A stretch of 64,000 bases of DNA from Tetrastigma voinierianum (lineage: Eukaryota > Streptophyta > Magnoliopsida > Vitales > Vitaceae), in NCBI GenBank assembly GCA_016808115.1, contig JAEQBH010000028.1:558001-622000 (forward strand). Direction: 5' to 3'. Below the pieces are notes generated by a model that worked only from the letters and a program-made list of their open reading frames with translations, made no database searches and was not told where the DNA came from. The translations under genes and the position numbers were made by a program. Of this stretch, positions 24,319 through 35,335 are shown piece by piece. Numbering within the stretch: position 1 is the stretch's first letter; every line of letters starts with the position of its first letter.

Positions 24319-24861
24319 TGCTTTTTTAACCTAACCGGGTTGGAGCGTGTCGCCGCTTTGGCCGGACCTCGACCGGGCCATTGGCCGGTATGTTGCCCGT
24401 CGTCCGGCCGGGTAGGATCGCAATGCCGGGCCCGCAGTTGGACGTGGCACCGGCGCAAAAACAAGAAAGGCGGGGATTCAGGCTTCAAATTCGTGGGTCG
24501 CTCCAATGCCTGTTTTCTACTTTTCCTGTAACAGAGACTGCTTGTAGGGCGAACAAAGTATATGTTTCATGATGAGATATGCATCTTCACCGACAAGACC
24601 TCAGATTTATATTGGGATGCTCTCCAATCAATAGAACAGACCATTCTCTATCGATTATTACATTTTATTATAGTCCTGTATCGATTTGGCATGTGATGCT
24701 AGAAAGAAGCATTGTTTCGGATAATCTTCCTTCCTTATCGGGGATCCGATTTACAAGCTATCCAATATCGTCTCCTTCTTCCTTATTGGTGAGAGATTCG
24801 CCGACTCAAGTGAATAATACATTATTAGGACTATTCGGTCTTCAAATTGTAGATTCATGCA
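24319..24861 (-). mobile_element. 3' LTR of Tat-like element (543 bp)
   Basis: It begins TGCTTTTTT-AACC at 24319 and ends ATTCATGCA at 24861. It aligns end to end with 34792-35335: the GC-rich block with 'GGCCGG', 'GCAATGCCGGG', 'GGACGTGGCAC' and 'AACAAGAAA' near the left, then 'TATAGTCCTGT', 'GGATAATCTTCC' and 'TCTTCCTTAT' further right. The two copies differ by only 1 bp in length but by many substitutions and indels. Confidence 0.8.
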
Positions 24862-25359
24862 TGCCCTCACGTTTTATCGGACCTCTTCTCGGGCTAGCCC
24901 TAAAAGGCTGGAATGCTGGTGTAAAAAGGCCTGAATGCCTCATTGGGCAAACCTCTCCCTCGATTCAACATGGGTCCTTTCAGAGTCGCTGGCCTTCGGT
25001 CGGCCGGGCTTGCGAGCCTTATTTTTCAAACCCGTTCCCAGCCCTGTGTACGTGTACGGCAAAGAAGCAGACGTCTCGCACAGTACTTCTGATACTGTCC
25101 GCCGTGGTCGGATTAGTTGTATTTCATCGCCTCATTTGTCTTGATTTAATTCTTCTCGGTTTTCGCCTATTTTCTCCATCCCTTTCGCTTCCTTTGTTTC
25201 TATGGACATCCTCTGTCTGTACATTGGACCTTTATTCATTTCAATGAGTCGATTTCTCTCTTAGCCTTCCTGTCCGAGCCTTTGTGCAAAGTCTTTATCC
25301 TGTCTTCCTGGGTCCACTAAGTCAAGGTTTCATGATTTCTTTCTGCTCATAAGACTAGT

Positions 25360-26604
25360 TGTTTGGGGTCACACTTGGTTTCATTATCCACTCATTATAG
25401 GTCCGGTCTGCTCTTTCCTTCTTCAGCAGACGATGGTGATTCTTCTCGGCTATTGATGGGGTTCTGCACGAACTCGTGGTATCCCCACTGCTTGGTCCGT
25501 GTCTCGAGGTGCCCCGAGGTGCTCTCTTCCCTGGACGGCAAGGGGAAAGAACCCATTAACACCTGGGAGTTCAAGATTCAGATCCGCTGGCCCGGAAGAT
25601 GTTTTAACTGGGAACCTAGCAAGGTCGGTCCTTCATGGGCCATCTTTTTTCCGACGCATCGCCTCCTTCTGCGGCTTCGTAGTCCCTCGAATGCTCACCC
25701 TCTTGCAGCCCTGTGTCTGTGATGTGTTTCTTTGAAGTGGCCTTCGACAACGGCCCGCTTCCTCCGCACCCCTTCATGCACTGGTAGCATTTGAATGTGT
25801 GTTTCGCTCAAGTCGACCCAATGGTTTGCATCAGTTACCTGCTACTTTGTTGTGGATTGTGGACTCTGCATTAAGAATGTTTCTTCCCACCTTTCTTACC
25901 AAGGAGACATCCGAGGGCTTTCTTTATTTTTCAGGCGCTCCTATGCTCCTCCAGACTGATCTTCTCATCCTGCCATGCTGTGGTAGGCAGACTTTATTTT
26001 TTTGTCATTATAACTTGGGAGTATGACCCTCTCAACAAGGATGACACCACCGGTATTGACCACCCCTGAGAATCTTCTCACAGTGTTTATTCCGCTTTTG
26101 GTCATAACTTGTGTCCGTTTATTTGGGCATTCCTCGACTCTCAGACTGTCTTACATGCTTTCAAGTGCTCGCATTGATCTCAATGCCAAGACTGAAGAGT
26201 ACCAAGGCACGAGGTCCTCCTCGCTGACAACCGACAAGCCTGATGTCTCACTGCTCAGCCCAGGTCCACTGCTCACGTCCAGAGTCCTTCCACCCATTCT
26301 ACCAAGTGAAAGTTCCTCCCCAAGGTCCTCGCCAAACCCACTAAACCACAAGTCATTGAGATGGCAGTCCGGTTCCTGCTGGGGTGTTCCACCGGTACTG
26401 AATGACCGCGACTTCTGGGTCAAAGTTCCAAAGTCGGGTATCTTTCATCTTCCGTCCACTGTGTTCAGAGAACTGAAAGGAGCATTTGCCCTCGTTCAAA
26501 TCATAGTTTTGAGTTCGCGCGGGGTCCCATTCTCGGGTATACCGGGTAAAAGGTCCCCTCCTGCATTGCCAATCCACATGGCTTGCGCCGATCACCGTCT
26601 CTGA
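25360..26604 (+). pseudogene. Possible antisense open frame of Tat-like 3' region
   Basis: On the + strand, opposite to gag-pol, overlapping open frames (25363-25722, 25499-25735, 25799-26026, 26023-26604) cover the segment that is conserved between the two Tat 3' copies. The most similar stretches are 'GTGCCCCGAGGT-CTCTC' with 'AAGGGGAAAG' (25508 and 44964) and 'GAGTATGACCCTCTC-ACAAGGATGACACC' (26018 and 45444). Antisense frames in this position are known in some Tat-lineage elements. No protein family is recognisable here, and the frames do not join into one. Confidence 0.3.
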
Positions 26605-28139
26605 ACCGCCCAGGCGAAGGTTAGATCAGCTTTCCGGCAAGTGGAAAAGGCAAGGCGAATGAGCCTAATCCATAACTGTGGTACCTAGGACTTTGACACT
26701 CACAACGTCGAACTTGCGGCAGAGCTAAGCCATCCATTCTCGCTCGACCTTAAGAAGCCTGGCCAAGGCCTGCACGAGGCTCTACTCCATCTTCGTGGGT
26801 CGCTCGTAGTTTCACCACATATATTTGATCCATTTTAGCTGGGTTTCGATCCCGCATCGATGTTGATTCTATGCCGGGTGTGCAATAAAATATCCAAGGG
26901 CTCCGGGCCAGAAGGGTCCAAATGCTGGGCCATGGTCGAGCATATAAGGCGAGGCGGGCTTCCCCTCTCATCCGAAAGGTGCCAGCCGCAGGTCGTGTGC
27001 AACTATGACCGAGGAAGCAGCCAAGCTCAAACCTGACGAACATAATATCCGTGCTCTCGGGCCGAGGGTAGGGAAGATTTGCGTCCCAACTGGGCTTGAG
27101 GTATCAAGGCGAGCTTCGTGGAGGCTCCTCGGATGACTTGAGGGTTGTGCAAAATGACTTGATCTGAGGCGAAGGGCTGACCGCACCGCCCAAAAGAGTG
27201 AACTCATGAAGGTTAGAGGACTCGAGCTTCAGAGTCTCGAGAGGAACTCGCGCTCGATCAAAGACGCATCCGCATGATAAGACAACGCTGTCGGGAAGAG
27301 GCTCGTCATGAGGTTAACGAGGCAAAATAAATTAGGTATCACCGAGAAGTGATCGCGGCCGCGTGGGGGATTTTCATCGCGGAATTGCTTTGTGCTCAAT
27401 GAAGTTATTGGAAGACTGAGGGTCACGTTTAATCAATGATCCCGGTGGCTGCCTTTTAAGAATATCGCAATGCCTATCCCTAAACAACATCGACCTCCCC
27501 AAAGCGACGCAGAGGTGAGGAAGGGTCCTTCTCATCTAAGAACTCTACTCCCTATCATGGGTCCTCGAATTTCTCCTTCTCACTGGGTCAGCTTCTCCTT
27601 CTTTCCTGACTCCTCCGGCTCGTCTTCGTCGCCCCGAACGCCAGACGCATGACTTTTTTCCTCTTTTTCTATTGCAGTCTGAACATATGTGTAACCTTTT
27701 CTTCAATGAACACAATTATTTCATCTTACTTTTTTGCCTTCCAGCCACAGTTTCTTCAGAATATTCTCGCTGATTTGACTTGCCTCGTATATTTGATGGC
27801 ATGAGTCAGGATGTCAAATAAATTGGTCCGCTAAGGCTCTCAAGCCTTATGCTGAATGTAGCCTCCGACTGGGCGAATCCAGCATGGCTTTGCGCTGGTG
27901 GAATGAACTGGTCAAAGTGAGCCATCAAGCCCGGTCAAGACATCCAGAGCCGAACCGCCTCAGATGTCGCCTGTAGAATGGTTGAGCTCACAACGTGGAG
28001 CTATCACTCGGCTGATGACCGCCGAGTCAGAATCTTTGACTCTTCGCCGCAAGGGCTCTGTTTCAAAGGTTTGAGCTCGGCCGTCGTGAGCTAAGGGGTC
28101 TGCTGGCCGAAATGCGCCCCGAGTCAACCTGGCTCCTTA

Positions 28140-29170
28140 GTCGCTCGCCTATATAGGAATGGCTGAGCCTGCCAACGCGGAGCTATCGAGTCTGGTCGAC
28201 TTGCTTCGAGTCGAATTGACTCTTAGTGTCGCGGGCTCAGGGCTGCATATCAGCTCGTCACTGGAGCTGATAAACTGGCTTACCGAAAGTACCGAGTCAA
28301 CCGCCGGGACGGGCTCAGATGGCGCGAATAGTCGGGCGTAGCTCGCCCAGTGTGAATCTGGAGGAGCTCGCCTATGCGAATCACAACGCGCCGAATCGTC
28401 GGGGCAGTCGTTATGTGAATTTCTCGAAGTGCTTGTCTATGCGAATAGTCAGGCGTGAGTCATATGAACGCCAACCAGCCGTCGGGCTCCGGCGCCAGGG
28501 TCGTGGCAATGCACGGTGGAAGCCCGGCGCCGGTTCCAATTTCCCCAGTAATAAGGACTCGTCTAGAGTAGGCGAACTCACGAGTGAGTCATTCTGTCTC
28601 GGTGGTCGAGGGCGATGTACTCGAGCCGATCTCGACTGTGGCGGATCCGCCCATGAAGACAACCCCAGGAGCCGGGCTCCGCGCCAGGGTCGAGTAATAT
28701 GGGTCGGCTTCTGTCCGACCTCAGGTAGCAGCGGATCCGCCCAGTAATGAATTTGTCGAGCGAGTCATAGTTCGGCAGCCATGGGTCAGAAAGATACAAA
28801 CTGAGCTGGGAAATAACGACGATGTACCGGAAATATCCGACTCCCCTCGGGCAGAATTTATCCGCAGTAGACGTAACTCGCCAAAGTGAGCTGGCCGGGC
28901 TCCGGTGCCAAATCAGGGCGATGTAAATGAAAGTACGAGCAATGAGCCGATCCGACTCCCCGGTGCAAGATTCCAGAAAGATGTCAAAGTGAGCCTCGCC
29001 GGGCCCGAGCCGCTATGGCCGAGGGCGATGTAGCCCGAGCCGATCTCGACCAGTAGCCGTGGACCACTGCAAACTCGCCAAAGTGAGTCACGCTGCCGCC
29101 GAGCGGCCATGTAAAGCCCAGCCCAGATCAGACAAACTCCGCTAAAGTGAGTTGCCGACGCACTTCAGCC
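28140..29170. repeat. GC-rich tandem repeats inside the Tat 3' region
   Basis: Recurrent phrases include GGGCTCCG-GCCAGGGTCG (28486, 28674, variant at 28897), CGAGCCGATCTCGAC (28622, 29036, variant at 28944), GCGGATCCGCCC (28641, 28731), and CTCGCCAAAGTGAG (28878, 29073, variant at 28982). Spacings near 190-220 bp suggest a degenerate higher-order unit. Such arrays in the 3' region of Tat-type elements are known seeds of satellite DNA. Confidence 0.5.
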
Positions 29171-29708
29171 CTTGAGTTGCGCGAACGTCGAGTCTGGACC
29201 ACGAGGAATTTGGGAACCCTTGAGCGTCTACTCTTCTTATAAATACGGCTTCATTGCATGGAGTCTATGCTAGGTATTTCGTTCCCAAAGCCACCAAGTC
29301 CGGGCGGATGTAGTTGCCACGTCCAAAGTTTCGCAGATCCACCTGATTCCATTGGTTCTGCTTGAACTGCCTCAAGTCAGAAGTCCCATTTCCCTTATGA
29401 GTCATGTTTTTTTTCGCACAAACTCCTTCCATCCTCAGTCTTCTCATTTTCTTTTCCCTCTTTCTTCCCCAAGTAAGGTGGTGGGGAATCATTTGTACCG
29501 AGGTCCCAAGATGTAATCACGACACTACTGATTGAATGTAACTTGTCTTAATAAAAGAGTTCATGAGTTGTTCATTCCCATTGCATGTAATCTTTCCGAT
29601 CATTGTATGTATGAGTTTGTTTAGATTTTGAATAAAAATAATCGTGAACTGGACAGAATCGTTAACGTAAAAAATCGACAAATTCCATTTAAGATTACAA
29701 ACCAAGGC

Positions 29709-30700
29709 TTACCGATAAAAACGTTTAAGATGTTCTACATTCCGTGCATGTCGTAAAATTTTCCTTCCTCCGTTTAGCTCAGCCAGTTCCCCGGGTCCTA
29801 ATTTGAGACATGATATAGAGGCCTTCCCAGCCCACTTCCCATGTGCCGGATCTTTTCCTTGGCTGGCGAGTTTTTTGACCAAATCAATCAAAGATATAGT
29901 CCTGGCCCGACTTTTGAAGCTCTAGTATCTCATTGCCTTCTTATAGGCCTTTCAGATTAGAACTCGCCAGCTTTTCATCTATAAAAGGTCCAAATTTAGA
30001 CTGAGAGTCATTATTATGTTCAACTGTTATAGGTCTGATCCTGGGACTTTAATCTCGATCTCAATCTAAGCCATCAGGCTTTGCAGACCATACAGGCGAA
30101 TGGGTTTCTCAAGTTGTTTTGTAGTCCTCAGAAGCCCATAGTACCGTGGATGCACTTCAAATTCCACTCTCTTACATTCCATCATTCCTCAAAGTACCTG
30201 ATGGTGACTCTACCATTCATGATCATGGATGTGCTTCTAGACGTAATAATTTACTCCAGAATGGCACGTAAATCTCTCGAATTTGTGTTGTCAAATTGTT
30301 TTCCATGGTCCGAATAGGTCTAGATACCAAACCGTATACGATATACCGCTTACACAAAATTCAGATTCATATGATTATATAAAGGCTCCTGCCGCCACTG
30401 GTGAAGCAATCTACCACGATGATGATAACCCACACCGTCCAAGGGGCAGGTCCCGCATGTCCAACCCCATCACAGCATCAGGCTTCTATGATCGACGCCA
30501 AAGGTCCAGCAGTGGCGGATCTCGGGCGTGCTCCCGGGCAGATCTGCCAGATTTTTAACTAGGCCTACTTGCTTCTCGAGCACAGCAGCCGCAGTATCCT
30601 TGCCTCAAGACCTTTCCCGCCGTTGCTCGACCGATTTCCGCATATACCTCAGCCTCCCTGAAGCAACAGATCCGAGTGTTTTTCTCCCAAGGACAACATG
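29709..30700 (-). pseudogene. Integrase relic of the Tat-like element
   Basis: From the N-terminal side on the minus strand: a zinc-finger region with EGICGN-S-GGK-L-ARILR (about 30600-30670), core pieces with VVDCFT near 30410 and a weak '(T/D)N-QFDN' block near 30290, and the C-terminal barrel at 29709-29891 with GKWAGK, LGPGELAEL-GG and ARNVEHLKRFY. The last pattern (a WEGPY-like segment, LGPGAY..LDG and W(N)..HL..FY) is diagnostic of the integrase tail of these elements. Frame changes separate the three parts and the catalytic core is poorly kept. Confidence 0.75.
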
Positions 30701-30999
30701 ATGTGGGAGGAAGAAACCCGCTTGTATAGGCTTCCCTTATGATTGCTGAACCCGGGTGTGACTGTGTCTTATTTTACGCTTCTTTCTGTCGCCACAGATC
30801 ACCTCACTATTATATAATCCTGCACTGGGTCCATCCAACTCGGCTCGGGCTCTATTTGGGCAACCTCCACATCGTAGAGATCGATGTAGGCTCTTCCAGT
30901 ATTCCGACAGGTCGACCCACCGAGATCTTCCGTGAGGCTGTCACCTCAAGGTATCGCCTGAGTTCTCTCGCCTTAGAAATATAAGTTCCAATCTCGAAC

Positions 31000-31320
31000 T
31001 CCTCGTATGAATTTTTTTAATAAATCTCGTACCTGGAGATATGATCATCCTTCCACTTACCTCAGAGGTGTTCTATTTGTCTTACCACCGCTGGGACGTC
31101 AGACCTCCAATTGGTCAACTTCCAATGACTGTGGTCAGAGGCTCATATGACTTCCATTCATTCTTATTATGGCCTGAATCGAATCTGAGTGCGTACTCAA
31201 TGTCTATTCCTTCTAGATAGAAGATTAAGTCTTTCGCCTCCGTCCTCAGGCATTCAGGCCTCCACGAGGTAGAGAGCTTCCGGGGACGGGGGAGGTCATT
31301 CATTACTGAGCGCTCAAGTG
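31000..31320 (-). pseudogene. RNase H relic of the Tat-like element
   Basis: On the minus strand the open frame at 31115-31303 reads EGIDIEYALRF, the common strand of the second RNase H domain in these polyproteins, followed by a degraded 'ATNNEAEYEAL'-like stretch. After a frameshift it continues with SKARELRRYLE near 30980. The catalytic Asp at the start of the domain (normally in VDGS) is not readable. Confidence 0.6.
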
Positions 31321-31879
31321 TTCACAAGAAGAATCATGACGGTCGGCTAAGACCTGGCCCTTTATTGTTTTCTCGGCTTGTATCCATGTCGAACTCGCTA
31401 GCCATATTCATTTACCACTTCACTGAGGTTTCAGCTCTAGTAACACTTGCTTCATCTGGGAATCTCGCTACTATGGTGAGCCTGTAAGTAAGGGCTGAGT
31501 TCGGTCATGGTTATCGTGGCAACACTTTTTCCTTCTTAGTGTTCTCCTCCACACCCCTCAAAGCCCAACCGCAATAGTAACCCGATGTCAGACTCGCTTC
31601 TCTGGCTCTCGACGTAAGGACAAACACTAGTTGAGTCCGATACCCGCCAGTATTGTGGTGGAGGAGTCCCCTCTCGCAGGACCTACTGTAAATTTGGGAG
31701 TGGAGCCCAAATATGTTCTTCAAAGCCGTGGAACGCCTTCATCACTTGAATGCCCTGTGACTTGGAAGAAAGGCCGGCATTTACTTCATCGTTTGATACT
31801 TAATTTACTGGCGCAACTTCATGTCAAGCGCCGAACTTCCTTTTATGCTTTCACGGCGAAGGCACGTTTGTTACACCAT

Positions 31880-32600
31880 TCCGGTCCGGATTTGCTCTAC
31901 CTCCTCGATGGTCGACCATGCAACCCGTGGAACTTCCCCGCCATATCCGCCAAGGCGACTGGTCGGATTCGCCATGTCAGAAGTTTCTCGTTTGAAACGC
32001 TTCTGATATGAGCTACGTAGCCTCAATCGTGGTGATTTTACCAAAGATATCATCTATATATACTTCATAGTGGGAAGTTTATTCGTTGAAACATCCGACA
32101 TTAACCTCCGATTGGCTCCCGCGTTCTTTGAGTCCGAAAGGACACAATAAATAATAGTTCCCCGCGGCCGGACGAACGCAGGTCTTTTCAACGCCTGGTA
32201 CACCGATCTGGTCAGCCTGAGAAGGCATCCATAAAGCCGGGTAAGTTCATGTCCAGCAGTGCATCTACGATGAGGCCGATTCGCGCGAGGAAACCCGTCT
32301 TTTCAAGTAATGCTGAATGACGTTGAAGCCCATGCAGTCGCCTTACGGCTGGCTTTTCGATCAGTACTACATCACAACCACTCCTGATATTCACCTGACG
32401 CTTCCTTGGCCTGAGGGAGTTTGTCAATTTCCTTGATGGCTTTTTGTCTTTTAGGCGCTAAGCCTCCCTTCTTTGTATGATTGGCTTGAAGGATAAACGA
32501 TTGTCACTGTGGAGTGACATCAGGATCATCTTCCTATATCTCACTGGTTTCACATCAGACTGTTCATGGTTTTAAAAGTCGGATAAGTGGGGTTTTTTGA
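31880..32600 (-). pseudogene. Reverse transcriptase relic of the Tat-like element
   Basis: Blocks in order on the minus strand: QKAIKE-DKL (about 32430-32450), an FMDAFSG block at 32212-32240 preceded by RIGLIVDALLD, NYYLLCPFGLK (about 32140-32170), and Y-I-D-D near 32045-32060 followed by a relic of LVK. After it come ISEAFQT, GKFHG and ANPDR, matching the connection region. The catalytic YIDD is intact. Three or more frameshifts occur between the blocks. FMDAFSGY and VKS wording is typical of Tat-lineage RT. Confidence 0.85.
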
Positions 32601-32774
32601 GGCCTGATCCGATCCCGTTATAGGCGTAGATGCTCGGTCGCCGCCCGTTCCGCTTCTCATGGCTCTAAGTCACCTCGCCACGCATGCCTGCTTCCATCTG
32701 TGCATATGTCACAACCGTTGCTTCATGGACGAGGTACCCCTCGCCACCTGCTATTCTCGAATCCATTCTGTACT

Positions 32775-33200
32775 TCATATGCGAGGGAACTTGATCATCA
32801 AGTGGTATGCGGAGGGGATAGGCTTTATTGCATTGAGGGAGGGTCTCGCCCAAGAACATGCTGTGCGTAAGGCGTCACTAACAGGAATCTTGGCTGCAGC
32901 TTCGGCCGACACGGAGACCTCCTCGGGGTGAGGTCTGCTGGGGACAAGCCTGAGGTAACACCTTTTTCCACGAAGCGCGGACGGCTCCGCCCCTCCCTTC
33001 CGACCCATTTTATCGGCGGCCACGCCAAGATACTGTCTCGCCGAACTCCCGTCAATTAGGACCCGATGAACCGTTTTGTCAGGGTTACCACCACTCGAAC
33101 TAACAAGGATCGGGCCATGAGGGTGTCGCACACCATCCGGTCGAGAATGTGGGATTGACGTGTCGAGTCGCAGTAGTTTAGGATAACGCGAAGCTCGCAC
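32775..33200 (-). pseudogene. Aspartic protease relic of the Tat-like element
   Basis: The 141-codon open frame contains HPHGPILVS, then HRVLIDGSSA in place of the usual VL(I/V)D-GSSAD active-site loop, and near its end ARPSLNA-K-PSAYHLMIKFP, the segment that closes this domain in Tat-like polyproteins. The catalytic Asp of the loop is present. A base or codon between Asp and Gly (normally Ser) is missing, and the middle is out of frame. It releases the gag and pol products in intact elements. Confidence 0.8.
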
Positions 33201-33762
33201 CTACGCCCCACGTCGTGAGGTGGGGCCTCAGGTGGTCAGCTGCATTCTCCTCCTACAAATCCTCCCGATGACTTGGATTTCACCCCAGGTTGTCAGCTGA
33301 GTCATTATCCGAGGTGGTGGTCACGAGACGCAGGCCCCGGTCTCTAGCTGACTAAGCCCCCAGATGTGTGGATATAGTTGCCTGGAGGTATTTCAGATAC
33401 TGATGGTACCGGCTTTCTGGTATGGCAAATGTCAGGCAAAGGTCGGGCAGGTCCCTATGAACCTGCAACATTTGAGTTGTCTCCTTGGCTGTATGGGTCC
33501 GAATTTCATTCGAGTCACAATCCCAAAGAACTAGCTCCAAATGCCGACTTTATAGGACCGCATACCGAGGCCGTCGGTGAAGCCGCTGTGGCTAATGGTC
33601 ATTATCTCTGATTACTATGGACCCGTAAGACTTTGCGCTACCACGCCTTCGGGACCGTTTTCGATTCTTTCTGAGACGCTTTGCTTCGGGGCCGTCCATG
33701 TCCGTCCTCTTTTTCTTTAAGGGTGGAGTGAGCCTCTTTTGGACACGAGGGCTTCTTCATCG

Positions 33763-34330
33763 CTAATATATCGCCATGAGCACCGCCAGTGTTCGGATTC
33801 TAGAGATGGAGAAAGAACAAACTTTCACCCACGACTCAAGCCAGCGATGAATGCAAGGGATCGCAAACTCATCGGGTATGTTCACCTTAGACTGCATTGA
33901 ATCGCCGGACATAAGACCTCTTTTGCAAGCTCCCGTTTGATAGTCGAATGGTAACTCGGCTTCACGTCTCCGCCCCAATGAAGTGAGGAATGCAATGGAC
34001 AACTCTCGAATGAGGAGATTGATGACTAGTGGGAGTCTATTGGAACCATGCCAAGGCCGGGCCTTCAAGGTGATAGGGCTGAAGCCCCGCGATCGCAACC
34101 CGATCTTGATACTCCACGGCCCATTTGGTTTTTGTATGTCAGACGATCTGAATGGGGATCCTTGAGCATCGAACGCTCCACCCGTGGGCATTCTAACTTA
34201 TTGGAAGGGAAGGGAGCACCGTCAGAAAGCATCGCCATTGCACCACAAGATCTATGAAGGCCGGAGCGGCCCTCTACTACCTCCCTTACATGGCTGAAAG
34301 CTCTGCTGAGCTTCAACCCCTATTCCTAAG
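33763..34330 (-). pseudogene. Gag relic of the Tat-like element
   Basis: Gag forms the particle in which reverse transcription happens. The open frame at 33763-34191 reads FSPITLKARPWHGSNRLP, then a strongly frame-kept stretch with LIRELSIAFLTS and ACKRGLMS, and AIPCIHRWLESW. This follows the order of the retrotransposon gag domain (the 'F...L.G.A..W...L', 'F...F...F', 'SL...F', 'L' pattern). The overlapping frame at 34065-34316 carries the upstream part. No zinc knuckle was identified between gag and protease. Confidence 0.6.
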
Positions 34331-34765
34331 GATTGCCTCCCGCCCAGCCGAGGTGGCGAGTTTGTCCCGACGTGCTTCAAGTGCCTGCTTTTATTGCTTC
34401 TCCGCCCAGGCTAGGGGCGTGGGTTCAGCCCCCAGCCCAGTGTGGATTTCAGCCAGCCATCCCTCGGGCACCTGGCAGCCGGGTGGTCAGCCCTTCATAG
34501 GGGAATAAGTCAACACCTCCTCGAAGCTTGCCGCGCTCCCGAGGTCATCTGACCGCTCCGGGTGAGTTGTCTCAACTTCTTCTATCAAAGACGTGAGGCG
34601 GATATCCACTTCACCGTGGTTCGCCCGCATTGTTTCAAACGCCACGGGAGGTCGGATGTCCGGCGGCTCGATGGATCATGCATCCTAGAGGGTTAGTGGC
34701 CGCTTCCCGGGCCAGGTTCCGTGGCCGTTATCAGAATCGAACGCCAGACAGAAAGGAAACCGCTG

Positions 34766-34783
34766 CTCCCAAAGACGGCGCCA
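34766..34783 (-). other. Primer-binding site of the Tat-like element
   Basis: On the minus strand TGGCGCCGTCTTTGGGAG lies 8 bp inside the 5' LTR edge. It closely resembles the TGGCGCCGTCTGTGGGA type of primer site found in Tat-lineage elements, and fixes the element's orientation. Confidence 0.8.
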
Positions 34784-34791
34784 ATCGATAA

Positions 34792-35335
34792 TGCTTTTTT
34801 CAACCGAATCGGGCCGAGGGAAAGTCACGCCGTGGGCTTTGACCTGACTGGCTACGGCCGGGCCCCGCTCTGGTCGTCCGGCCGGTAGATCACGCAATGC
34901 CGGGTCCGTGCTTTCTGGACGTGGCACTTGGCGGCAAAACAAGAAAAGAAGGTCATGGCTTCGCCTCGTGGCCGCTGATGCCCAAGTCAATTTCTTCGAG
35001 AAAAGACCGTTTGAGGGCGAATGTGTTGTATAAATTAAGGCATTTAAAGATGCTGCGACCTTTCAATCGACGTAAGTGACCTTGCATTTATGTATAGATG
35101 TTCTCCCAGTTGGATGGTAATTATGATTCATTCCCATTGATGGGATATTTCTTTATAGTCCTGTGACGTAGGATATAGAAAGAGTAGTTTGTTTGGGATA
35201 ATCTTCCTCTATATTGGGATCCACTTAAGGATGATCCAAATATCATTCTTCTTCCTTATCAGATTTCCACACCCCATGGAATAACATATTATTACTTACT
35301 ATTCTATTTTTCTCAAATCTGTGGGGAATCTTCCA
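34792..35335 (-). mobile_element. 5' LTR of Tat-like element (544 bp)
   Basis: It runs from TGCTTTTTTCAACC at 34792 to CTTCCA at 35335 and pairs with 24319-24861. The outer edge joins CpG-rich sequence shared with the Athila-like LTR at 42185-42600, so the element probably inserted into that LTR. Confidence 0.78.

Larger units (their letters stand above)
24862..29700 (-). other. 3' non-coding region of the Tat-like element
   Basis: About 4.8 kb lies between the end of integrase and the 3' LTR. Tat-lineage elements typically have a long region here that can hold tandem repeats or an open frame on the opposite strand. The part 25100-26720 is conserved in a second copy at 44590-46175. The part 27830-29170 is rich in repeats. 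The stretch 26720-27830 shows nothing further. Confidence 0.6.
24319..35335 (-). mobile_element. Tat-like Ty3/Gypsy retrotransposon, almost complete but decayed
   Basis: An 11-kb element on the minus strand. It has a 5' LTR (34792-35335), primer-binding site (34766-34783), gag (about 33760-34330), protease (32775-33200), RT (about 31880-32600), RNase H (about 31000-31320), integrase (29709-30700), a 4.8-kb 3' non-coding region and a 3' LTR (24319-24861). The gene order and the long 3' region fit the Tat lineage of plant non-chromovirus Ty3/Gypsy elements. All domains carry frameshifts. I found no matching 5-bp target duplication. The element ends against Athila-like LTR sequence at 35336. Confidence 0.8.

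Noticed and set aside
24579..25247. 222-codon open frame on + (longest in the window)
   Set aside because: It starts inside the Tat-like 3' LTR and runs across its edge into non-coding sequence. It has no motif and is not kept in the other LTR copy.
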